The position numbers were made by a program, and so were the translations under genes. The notes beneath the pieces were generated by a model. It did no database searches and was not told the origin of the DNA. It saw nothing but the letters and a program-made list of their open reading frames with translations. Source: an uncultured Bacteroidales bacterium (GTDB lineage Bacteria; Bacteroidota; Bacteroidia; Bacteroidales; Muribaculaceae). From it: DNA of 64,000 nucleotides. Position 1 is the stretch's first letter. Every line of letters begins with the position of its first letter. This document shows positions 17,632 through 24,943 of the stretch, piece by piece. The stretch lies in NCBI GenBank assembly GCA_902774055.1, contig CACYGX010000001.1:62001-126000 (forward strand), written 5' to 3'.

Positions 17632-19263
17632 TTATACACCCAGGAGCTTGTCAATCAAGGCGCTCACATCGGCGATAGTTATATCGCCATAACCATTAAC
17701 CTCATTTCGAAGGTCAATAACTGTGGAATCGCTGCCCTCAAGAAGAATGTCAATAAGTGCCGAGACGTCGGCAATTGTAACATTACCGTCCTTGTTGACG
17801 TCACCGAGTTTGAACGGTTTTGCAGGAAGCAAATATGACATCTCTGCGTTATCGCTTGTGGACAAGCCTTCCATCTTGGCTGTAGCGGTAACTACAACGG
17901 TCTTTTCAGAAGTACCTAAAGCATAGGTACAAGGAGATTGATACTCAACGCCATCAACATACAAGTGAATTTCACCATCGCCAGTTGCCTCAAAAACAAC
18001 ATTGTTTTCAGTAATAGTGTAGGTGATAACTGGTTTAGGAGTTTTTGCACCAGGAATGACATAACCCTCATAGGGATACATACCGATAATCATCTCGTTT
18101 CCGCCGTTGCTACCCTGGCTGAAGTCCCACACCTCACTGTCTCCATAGGGATTGAAGGCAAGGGCGTTTATCTCAAACCAGCCGTTGAACCTTCCGCTGA
18201 AACCCCAGTTCATGTGGAACTTGCCATCGGCGTCAACACCGTCAAGAACCCAAGCATGGCCTTCATAGAGGTCATGGTAGGGGATGGGACGGCCAGCTTC
18301 GAGCTCGGTACAGATAAGTTCACACCATTGATCAATGGTATATTTGTTACTGTTTGAGCAGTAGTAGGAGGGATCTTTACCAATCAGTTGCATGTCCTCG
18401 TTGAAGCCAAAGGTTAAGAAAGCGTTGCGCTGATCATAAGTATAAGAGCCTGTTGACGTTGAATTGGCATTACCATAGCGAGCTTTGCAGGCTTGTCCGC
18501 AATAGCGGCTCAGCTTGGCTACTTCATTGGCCTGCTCTTCGGTAAAGGGTGCATAATCCGTGGGGTTACCAGTCTCAGGGTTGTGGATGTAGTAGTTTTC
18601 AAGAATTTTGTCATAGTCAAATGTGGTGCCAGACAATCCAGAGTACCACTGGTAGCCGGTTCCCTGGTAGCCGGGGAGATCGGGCACTTCATTTGGGTAT
18701 TTCCAGTAGTAGCAGATTTGTGCCATGGCGAGCGGACCACAACCCACCGAAGTGCGTTCCCCACTACCGTTCAACGGACAAAGGCGGTTGAAGGGCTCAC
18801 CTTGTCCCCAATCGGTCTTCAGCAAAGGCTGGACAGCAGTAGCGAGCTTGATGGTCTTAGCGGGAACGGTTTGGCCCTTGTAAGCTTGTGCGGTTTCAAT
18901 CTGGCCCTTGAGCATATTCATGAAACCCTTCATATTGTCGGGCAGGTTGTTCAAGTCGATGTTGCCATTTTCGCCATAGGCGAGCACTTGCTTAGCACGG
19001 TCGTCACCAGCCATGATGATCCAACCGCCACCCTGGATGTTGAATACATAGTAGGCATTGCCTTCTACGCTCGATGCCTCGGTATGGGCCAGCTTGATGT
19101 CGGCCAGAGAGGGAGCCTTGAACATGCCCTTAGCGGCCACGTTCTTCTTCAGAAAATCGTTGGCAGCCAGACGAGCTGCGTTCACGTCGATGTTTCCGGC
19201 ATTGGCGGTCATCAGACCAGCAAGTGCCAGAACACAGGAAAAACTAAGTTTCTTAAAGTTCAT
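17632..19263 (-). CDS. C10-family cysteine protease (streptopain-like) with dockerin-like tail, copy 1
   Basis: A 543-residue secreted protease of the SpeB/interpain family. Layout: signal peptide (cleavage near ANAG), a SpeB-type propeptide (NIDVNAARLAANDFL to about residue 140), the catalytic domain with nucleophile C175 in SVGCGPLAMAQ and His336 in EGHAWVLDGV, then a beta domain (about 395-485). It ends with a pair of dockerin-like calcium-loop repeats: LGDVNKDGNVTIADVSALID and NGYGDITIADVSALIDKLL. The residues after the catalytic Cys are GPLAMAQ where the two paralogues have VATAMAQ. It has its own promoter and terminator. These proteases digest host or dietary protein; the substrate here is unknown. 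Confidence 0.88.
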   Translation of the reverse strand: MNFKKLSFSCVLALAGLMTANAGNIDVNAARLAANDFLKKNVAAKGMFKAPSLADIKLAHTEASSVEGNAYYVFNIQGGGWIIMAGDDRAKQVLAYGENGNIDLNNLPDNMKGFMNMLKGQIETAQAYKGQTVPAKTIKLATAVQPLLKTDWGQGEPFNRLCPLNGSGERTSVGCGPLAMAQICYYWKYPNEVPDLPGYQGTGYQWYSGLSGTTFDYDKILENYYIHNPETGNPTDYAPFTEEQANEVAKLSRYCGQACKARYGNANSTSTGSYTYDQRNAFLTFGFNEDMQLIGKDPSYYCSNSNKYTIDQWCELICTELEAGRPIPYHDLYEGHAWVLDGVDADGKFHMNWGFSGRFNGWFEINALAFNPYGDSEVWDFSQGSNGGNEMIIGMYPYEGYVIPGAKTPKPVITYTITENNVVFEATGDGEIHLYVDGVEYQSPCTYALGTSEKTVVVTATAKMEGLSTSDNAEMSYLLPAKPFKLGDVNKDGNVTIADVSALIDILLEGSDSTVIDLRNEVNGYGDITIADVSALIDKLLGV

Positions 19264-19319
19264 GTTGTTTGACTTTAGGTTGATAAATGATTGTTAGAAA
19301 AGTGTAGTTTGATTAGGCG

Positions 19320-19348
19320 CAAAATTATGAATTTAATTTCAATTTCAA
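19320..19348 (-). promoter_or_regulatory. Promoter of C10 protease copy 1
   Basis: Minus strand: CTTG with TTG at 19346-19348, 18-base spacer, TAATTTTG (19320-19327). The implied leader is about 50 bases. Confidence 0.6.
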
Positions 19349-19454
19349 GCATTTTTTGACCGAAAATGTTGATGCACAATAGAAAAATTATCAGAAAACG
19401 AGTGATTTCGCCTGTCAATGATAATTGCCAATAAAAAGTCAAGGAAACAACCCT

Positions 19455-19814
19455 TTGGCGGAATTATCTGAATTCGTAGCGGCTGAGAGGAAATGTAGAG
19501 GCGCATCACTGATGGCAAAAACGCCCAAAGGGCGGTCATTTGAATAACCGTGGGTAATGGAAACCGCTGAGCGTTAACGAAGTGGTTTCCATCACCCACG
19601 GGATGGTAATACTATCCCCGTCGCTGGAAGCGACCCCAATTGCGCCAGTCCAAAATGGTGGGGTCGCCTTCAGCGACTGCTCACGCTTCAACACACCCCC
19701 GATGAATCAGACTCCTTCGCTCTGCTCAGTTGCCTGATTTAACGGGGGTTATCCATAGGCCACCCTTCGGGTGACAATTGACTGGCAAAATAAAAGATTC
19801 TATAATTCCGCCAA
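19455..19814. repeat. 360-bp element bounded by exact 13-bp inverted repeats, rich in hairpins
   Basis: TTGGCGGAATTAT (19455-19467) recurs as its exact complement ATAATTCCGCCAA (19802-19814). Between them lie: CGCCC-AAA-GGGCG (19522-19534); an 18-bp stem with one mismatch (19548-19565 with 19584-19601); a 19-bp stem with two mismatches (19620-19638 with 19659-19677); a two-part stem (19695-19710 with 19734-19749); and CACCC-TTC-GGGTG (about 19761-19773). No convincing ORF. It could be a MITE-like non-autonomous element or a multibranched structured RNA whose outer repeat forms the closing stem. Confidence 0.7.
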
Positions 19815-20020
19815 CAGGTGGAAACAATATAGAAGTTGACCTTGAAATTTTTTTTTAATGCCAATTTCGCTAATGAGACTTATTACACGAACATAATTAA
19901 TTCGTGAAATTTGCATTAGCCCCGCAGGGTCATGGGCCAAAGAAAACCTTGACTCCGCAGTCTGTGAAGCCAAGGATTTCCTTAAAAAATGAGATTGATC
20001 AGATTCTCGTATGCCTTTTG
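19815..20020. other. Non-coding tail of the protease intergenic region
   Basis: No gene. It contains a dyad CACGAA...TTCGTG (about 19887-19906) and the 13-mer GCCCCGCAGGGTC (19919-19931), which recurs at 34110-34122 in another intergenic space. A weak terminator follows. Confidence 0.45.
19941..19977 (-). terminator. Possible terminator of C10 protease copy 2
   Basis: Minus strand: CCTTG/CAAGG stem (19971-19975 with 19947-19951) enclosing a small GACT/AGTC hairpin, followed by TTTTCTTT. The stem is weak. Confidence 0.4.
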
Positions 20021-21415
20021 TTAATTGGCGTTGCCGTCGTTCAGCAGCATGTCGATCAAGGCGCTCACGTCGGCAATGCCGACCTCAGCGTCCCCGTTCA
20101 CATTGGCTGCCTCCAGGTCGATGTCGGTTGCATCGCCAGTGAGCAGATAGTCGATCAGGGCGCTCACGTCGGCAATCGTGACATCACCATCCTTATCGAC
20201 GTCGCCAAGGATAAAGGGCGTCGGGGGTTCCCAGCCTTCGGGGGGTTGGATACCGATGAGCATCTCATGGCCCGAGTTGAACCTCAAGCTTTCACCGCTG
20301 CGGTGGGTCATGTTCAGTGCCGTTGACTGATACCAGCCGTCGCAGGTGCCATACCAACCCATGTTGAAGTGGAACATGCCCTCGTTGTTATAACCGTCAC
20401 AGATGAAGGCGTGGCCGCCACCACCGTTGTTGTCATTTGCCGAATACAGGATAGGACGTCCAGCATCCAGTTCAGTTCTCATTCTGGTTTCCCATTGCGA
20501 TGATTGACTGCCCCTTTGCACATATTGTGCGCTGGAACGGTAGCCGAAACGCTTCATCGCAGCCAACTGGTCCGATGTGTAGGCGCCACTGCCTTCGGGG
20601 TCGTAATCCATTTCTACCGCCTGTCCGCAATAGCGACCCAACTTGGCTACTTCCTGGGCTTGAGCGTCGGTGTAGGTGTCCTGAATCAGCGTGCTGTTGT
20701 CCCAGTCCCAGTGACAATAGGACTTGAGCATCAAGCTGTAATCAAACGTGGTAGCGGGCAAAGCATCTACAGTAAGTGTTGAACCCCACCACCAACCACC
20801 GAGGGTATAACCATCAATAGCATCGCTGCCTTCAGGAAATTTCCAGTAGTACATCACCTGGGCCATTGCCGTGGCGACACAACCCACAACGCAGTATTCG
20901 CCATCCTTTTTCGGGCACTGCAGGTAATAGGGCATTTCCTGGCCCCAAGTGGTCTTGATCAGGGGCTCGACGCCATCGTTGGCGTTAAATGTCTGCTGAG
21001 CGGGCACCAGGTCATCTCCCTTATAGTTCTGCAGGAATTCGATTTCCTGTTTATAGCCACTCAACAGGCCTTGCAGGCCATAGGGCAGGTTGTTGAAGTC
21101 CAACTGACCCTTGTCGCTGTAACCCAGCACTTGAGGAGCGCGATCTTCACCAGCGATGATGACAAAACCGCCGCCCTTGAGGTTGAAGGCATAATAGACG
21201 TTAGTGCCACTCACGGCGCTTGAAGCCTCGGCGCGAACCAGCTTCAGGTCGCTGGTGTGGGCCTTGAGCATCATGCCCTTGGCATTCTGTTGATGAATGA
21301 ATTGGCCGGCTAGCTCGCGGGCCCTGTTGGCATCGATGTTGCCGGCATTGGCGTTAAGTGCAGTCAATGCCAGTGCGGCTAATGCCATTGATTTAAAAAG
21401 ATGTTTAATCTTCAT
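20021..21415 (-). CDS. C10-family cysteine protease with dockerin-like tail, copy 2
   Basis: A 464-residue paralogue of copies 1 and 3. Signal peptide (MKIKHLFKSMALAALALTAL...ANAG), SpeB-type propeptide, catalytic Cys179 in VVGCVATAMAQ, His335 in GGGGHAFICDGY, and the fold marker NMGWYGTCDGWY. The intervening beta domain of copy 1 is missing: the catalytic domain is followed almost directly (PTPFILGDV) by two dockerin-like repeats, GDVDKDGDVTIADVSALIDY and NGDAEVGIADVSALIDMLL. It starts 49 bases after the stop of copy 3 and has no promoter of its own that I can see, so the two are probably one transcript. Confidence 0.9.
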   Translation of the reverse strand: MKIKHLFKSMALAALALTALNANAGNIDANRARELAGQFIHQQNAKGMMLKAHTSDLKLVRAEASSAVSGTNVYYAFNLKGGGFVIIAGEDRAPQVLGYSDKGQLDFNNLPYGLQGLLSGYKQEIEFLQNYKGDDLVPAQQTFNANDGVEPLIKTTWGQEMPYYLQCPKKDGEYCVVGCVATAMAQVMYYWKFPEGSDAIDGYTLGGWWWGSTLTVDALPATTFDYSLMLKSYCHWDWDNSTLIQDTYTDAQAQEVAKLGRYCGQAVEMDYDPEGSGAYTSDQLAAMKRFGYRSSAQYVQRGSQSSQWETRMRTELDAGRPILYSANDNNGGGGHAFICDGYNNEGMFHFNMGWYGTCDGWYQSTALNMTHRSGESLRFNSGHEMLIGIQPPEGWEPPTPFILGDVDKDGDVTIADVSALIDYLLTGDATDIDLEAANVNGDAEVGIADVSALIDMLLNDGNAN

Positions 21416-21464
21416 GATTTTAATGGTTTATGATGTTAGGTTAAATGTGATGATTGCGTTTTTA

Positions 21465-23120
21465 TTATTCGTGGAGCAGGATGTCGATGAGTTCTGAGAG
21501 GTCATCGATGGTGGCAGTGGGATGGGTTCCCTTCAACAGGTAATCGATGAGTGTGGCCACATCGTCGATGTTGAAGGCTGCATTATACTTGGCAAGGTGA
21601 CCAACGACATTCAGTTCTCCGCCCTCGCAATCGATTCTTGTGCTCATGCGCGGAGTGGAATTATAGTAATGGAATTGCACGTCATAGCTACCGGTGCTCA
21701 AGTCTGTCGGCAACATGATGGGGCTGCCCAAGGTGCTGCCCTGCTCAAATTCGTTGGGATTCACATTAATGGCAGCGCTCGTGGCCACGCGCCTGCCCGT
21801 GTCGTTGTACAGCGTGAACATCAGGTTGACGGTGGTATTGGTGGTCATGATGTTGACGTTGGTAGCCTGTACATCCATGTTCTCGCCCAGGATGAGCAGG
21901 TCGCTCGAGGCTTGAAGGCCATCGGCAGAAATGAGGCAATAGGTGGGAGGAACGACACCCAGCAGCATCTCATGACCCGAGTTGAACCTCAGGTAATCGC
22001 CATCGCGGTGGGTCATGTTCAGTGCGGTGGACACATACCAGCCATCGCAGGTTCCGTACCAGCCGAAATTGAAGTGCAGCAGTCCCTCGCTGTTGTAGCC
22101 GTCGCAGATGAAGGCATGGCCGCCGGCAGCGGGATCGTTGGCTGCATACAGGATGGGATAGCGCTTGTCAAGTTCCTCCTTGACCATGGCTTCCCACTCG
22201 GCAGTGGAGTAACTGGTGCCCCACCAGCTGCTGCGCGTCACGTCGCGTGCATTAGAGCTGTAACCAAATTTTTTCATTGCATCCAGCTGGTCGCTGGTGT
22301 AGGCGCCGCTGCCCTCGGGACTATAGCCCATGTGTACGGCTTGGCCACAGTAGCGACTGAGTTTTGCGACTTCCTGGGCCTGCTCGTCTGTATAAGTGTC
22401 CTGAATGAGTTCGCTCAGGTCCCAATCCCAGTGGCAGTAGCTCGGGAGCATCTTGCTGTAGTTGAAATTAGTCTCGGGCAATGCAGGGACGGTCTGGCCG
22501 ATGTCGTAGCAGTAGTAGGAGTTGAGTTCCGGACTGCTGGTTGGGTACTTCCAGTAGTACATCACCTGTGCCATCGCTGTGGCTACGCAACCCACGACGC
22601 AATACTCGCCATTATAGGTCGGGCACTGCAGGCAGTAGGGCGTTTCCTGGCCCCAATGGCTCTTGATCAGGGGCTCAACACCTGTGCCTCTTGTCGAGCG
22701 GATGGCGGGAGTGACGTTTAACTCGGGGTGTGACTGGAGGTATTCGATTTCCTCCTTATAGCCGTCCATCAGTGCCTTGAAGTTGTCAGGCAGTTTGTTG
22801 AAGTCGAGATGGCCCCTGTCGCTGTAGCCCAGCACCTGGCTGGCGCGGTCATCACCGGCGATAATGATAAAACCGCCGCCGTCGATGTTAAACGCGTAAT
22901 AGGCGTTAGCGTCGGGGGCGGCTTTTGAGGTCTCGGCATGTGCCAGCTTGATGTCGGCGGTCGATGGAGCCTTGAGGGTTCCGGCTGCCGCATGTTGCTT
23001 GATGTAGTTGCTTGCTACGGCACGCGCAGCGCTCGTGTTCACATTGCCGGCATTGGCGCTCAACCCCATTGATAACAGTGAGGCAAGGGCGATTGCACTA
23101 AAAAGATTCTTGATTCTCAT
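21465..23120 (-). CDS. C10-family cysteine protease, copy 3, with degenerate dockerin-like tail
   Basis: A 551-residue paralogue; the catalytic half is very close to copy 2. Signal peptide (MRIKNLFSAIALASLLSMGL...ANAG), propeptide, catalytic Cys178 in VVGCVATAMAQ and His335 in AAGGHAFICDGY. A beta-sandwich region (about 398-500, GENMDVQATNVNIM) lies between protease and tail. The tail (FNIDDVATLIDYLL, ATIDDLSELIDILL) keeps the hydrophobic helix of the dockerin-like motif but has lost most of the D-x-D-x-D calcium loop, so its binding property may differ. First gene of the two-protease transcript. Confidence 0.9.
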   Translation of the reverse strand: MRIKNLFSAIALASLLSMGLSANAGNVNTSAARAVASNYIKQHAAAGTLKAPSTADIKLAHAETSKAAPDANAYYAFNIDGGGFIIIAGDDRASQVLGYSDRGHLDFNKLPDNFKALMDGYKEEIEYLQSHPELNVTPAIRSTRGTGVEPLIKSHWGQETPYCLQCPTYNGEYCVVGCVATAMAQVMYYWKYPTSSPELNSYYCYDIGQTVPALPETNFNYSKMLPSYCHWDWDLSELIQDTYTDEQAQEVAKLSRYCGQAVHMGYSPEGSGAYTSDQLDAMKKFGYSSNARDVTRSSWWGTSYSTAEWEAMVKEELDKRYPILYAANDPAAGGHAFICDGYNSEGLLHFNFGWYGTCDGWYVSTALNMTHRDGDYLRFNSGHEMLLGVVPPTYCLISADGLQASSDLLILGENMDVQATNVNIMTTNTTVNLMFTLYNDTGRRVATSAAINVNPNEFEQGSTLGSPIMLPTDLSTGSYDVQFHYYNSTPRMSTRIDCEGGELNVVGHLAKYNAAFNIDDVATLIDYLLKGTHPTATIDDLSELIDILLHE

Positions 23121-23165
23121 GATTGAATAGTTAGTTGTTAAATAATTCTTTCTCTAAATTGCTGC

Positions 23166-23197
23166 CAAAATTAGTTAGTTTTTGGTAAAAAGACAAA
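23166..23197 (-). promoter_or_regulatory. Promoter of the C10 protease operon (copies 3 and 2)
   Basis: Minus strand: TTTG (23194-23197), 20-base spacer, TAATTTTG (23166-23173). A full match to the Bacteroidetes consensus, about 45 bases before the start codon. Confidence 0.7.
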
Positions 23198-23250
23198 GAT
23201 TTATGTAAATAATGTGAAATTTTCCAGCAATAATCCCGTTATACAAGTAA

Positions 23251-23276
23251 TTTGCTCGAGAAATGACGTATATTTG
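23251..23276 (+). promoter_or_regulatory. Probable promoter of the alcohol dehydrogenase gene
   Basis: TATATTTG (23269-23276) is an exact -7 match. TTTG at 23251-23254 is only 14 bases upstream, shorter than usual. It implies a leader of roughly 125 bases. Confidence 0.4.
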
Positions 23277-23406
23277 CGTCGGAATTATGGGCATATCATT
23301 TTTTCAACATTTGACTATTATCAACATGAGTCTCAAGCATGTTATTGCCAGTTGCCGGCGATAACCTTGAACTGAGGCATTAACCACTAATAAACATATT
23401 ATTATA

Positions 23407-24579
23407 ATGAACAACTTCGTTTATAACATTCCGGTAAAGGTATATTTCGGTGAGAATCAGTTGCATCACCTGAGTGAAGAATTGGCAAAGTTCGGCAAGC
23501 GCGTGCTGTTGACCTATGGCGGCGGCTCGATTAAGCGTACGGGGCTGTATGATGCCGTGGTGGCCGAGGTCAAGAAGGCTGGCATGGAACTGTTTGAACT
23601 CTCAGGCATCGAGCCCAATCCCCGTATCGACAGTGTGCGCCGTGGTGCCCAGATGTGTAAAGAGCACAATATCGACGTGCTGCTTGCTGTGGGCGGCGGC
23701 TCGACCATTGATGCCACCAAGTTCATGGCTGCTGGAGCCAAGGTGGACCATGACCCGTGGGATTTCTTCAACGAGAAGTGGGCGCCGATTACCCAGGCCC
23801 TGCCCATCATCAGTGTGCTCACCCTGTCGGCAACTGGTAGCGAGATGGATGCCGGCGGTGTCATCAGCAACCCCGAGACCAACGATAAAATCGGTCGTGT
23901 GGAATCACCCACCTTGTTGCCCAAGGTTTCCTTCCTCGATCCCACGGTAACCTATACCGTGAGCCCTTACCAGACGGCGTGTGGCGCTGCCGACATGATG
24001 TCACACATCTTTGAGGTCTATTTCAACATGAATCAGGACCTCTACATGCTCGACTGCTTCATGGAGGGCTTGTTGAAGACCATCATCAAGTATGCCCCCA
24101 TCGCTATGAAGGAGCCCGAGAACTATGAGGCGCGCGCCAACCTGATGTGGACCTCGTCTTGGGCCATCAACGGATTTGTTGACGGCGGCAAGCGCCAGGC
24201 ATGGAGCTGCCACCCGATGGAGCACGAGGTATCGGCCTACTACGACATCACCCACGGCCTGGGTCTGGCCATCATCACCCCGCGATGGATGGAGTACTGC
24301 CTGAGCGAGCAGACGGTGAGCAAGTATGTGCAATTCGGCGTGAACGTCTTCGGCATCGATGCCAACCAGCCCGCTATGGACATCGCTAAGCAGAGTATCG
24401 AGAAAGTCAAGGAGTTCCTTTTTGGCACCCTGGGGTTGACAAGCACATTCACGGCATTAGGCATCGGCGACGAGCACATCCCAACGATGGCCCGCAAGTC
24501 TTGTGGTGGTGACGTATTGCCCGGATTTGTGCCCCTGCGTCAGAATGATATCGAAATCATCTTCCGTAATTGCCTGTAG
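23407..24579 (+). CDS. Iron-containing alcohol dehydrogenase (butanol dehydrogenase/YqhD type)
   Basis: A 390-residue group III metal-dependent alcohol dehydrogenase that reduces aldehydes with NAD(P)H. Seen: the N-terminal VYFGENQLHHLSEEL, LLTYGGGSIKRTGLYD (nucleotide binding), VGGGSTIDATKF (near residue 98), the linker SATGSEMDAGGVIS, and the metal-ligand region HPMEHEVSAYYDITHGLGLA with its conserved His residues. The length is that of YqhD/BdhA-like enzymes; physiological substrate unknown. It stands alone, divergent from the protease operon, and lacks a clear terminator. Confidence 0.9.
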   Translation: MNNFVYNIPVKVYFGENQLHHLSEELAKFGKRVLLTYGGGSIKRTGLYDAVVAEVKKAGMELFELSGIEPNPRIDSVRRGAQMCKEHNIDVLLAVGGGSTIDATKFMAAGAKVDHDPWDFFNEKWAPITQALPIISVLTLSATGSEMDAGGVISNPETNDKIGRVESPTLLPKVSFLDPTVTYTVSPYQTACGAADMMSHIFEVYFNMNQDLYMLDCFMEGLLKTIIKYAPIAMKEPENYEARANLMWTSSWAINGFVDGGKRQAWSCHPMEHEVSAYYDITHGLGLAIITPRWMEYCLSEQTVSKYVQFGVNVFGIDANQPAMDIAKQSIEKVKEFLFGTLGLTSTFTALGIGDEHIPTMARKSCGGDVLPGFVPLRQNDIEIIFRNCL

Positions 24580-24687
24580 CATTGTCGATTCGAGGCGATT
24601 TCTACTGTTAAAATTGGTAATATCTCGATTTTTTTCAGGTTTTATAGATTTTTTTTAGTGGTTTCGCTGAAAATATATGCAAAAAAA

Positions 24688-24922
24688 TTTGGAGAATGAT
24701 TTTTTTGATATAATTTTGCAACGGATTACGTGAAGGCAGGAACGTTTTGAATACTCACTGCTGTAATGGAATTCAGTTTAGTAAAAGAAAGAATATACTC
24801 TTTTCATAAAATTACTATTTATAGTAAAAATGCATCAATCTATTCAAGTTAAAAGTTAATAAATTTGGAGAAATGTTATTTGCAAGAGAGTCCGCCACGC
24901 GTGAGCGCAGCGGGCTTTTTAT
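24688..24922 (+). ncRNA. Candidate small RNA, about 195 nt
   Basis: A very good promoter (TTTG 24688-24691, 19-base spacer, TAATTTTG 24711-24718) faces a terminator-like hairpin (AGTCCGC 24889-24895 with GCGGGCT 24910-24916, then TTTTTATTT). The sequence between has no ORF and includes a TTACTA-TTTA-TAGTAA hairpin (about 24811-24826). The predicted transcript runs from about 24724 to 24922. The layout (Bacteroidetes promoter plus terminator, no ORF) is that of Bacteroidales small RNAs, but I could not match it to a known family. Confidence 0.4.
24887..24922 (+). terminator. Terminator-like hairpin on the plus strand
   Basis: A 7-bp stem with one G-U pair followed by TTTTTATTT. No plus-strand gene ends nearby; it would serve the candidate small RNA. 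It lies 22 bases beyond the end of the convergent GH92 gene. Confidence 0.5.
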
Positions 24923-24943
24923 TTGTGTATGTATGATGCGCGC

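Noticed and set aside
19345-19599. Minus-strand 84-codon ORF inside the inverted-repeat element
   Set aside because: It runs across perfect hairpin arms, has no recognisable motif, and its ends do not respect the element.
19455-19814. Invertible promoter controlling C10 protease copy 1
   Set aside because: A good promoter for that gene lies outside the inverted repeats at 19320-19348 and no TAnnTTTG promoter is found inside; no recombinase gene is nearby. Inversion is kept only as a test, not as a call.
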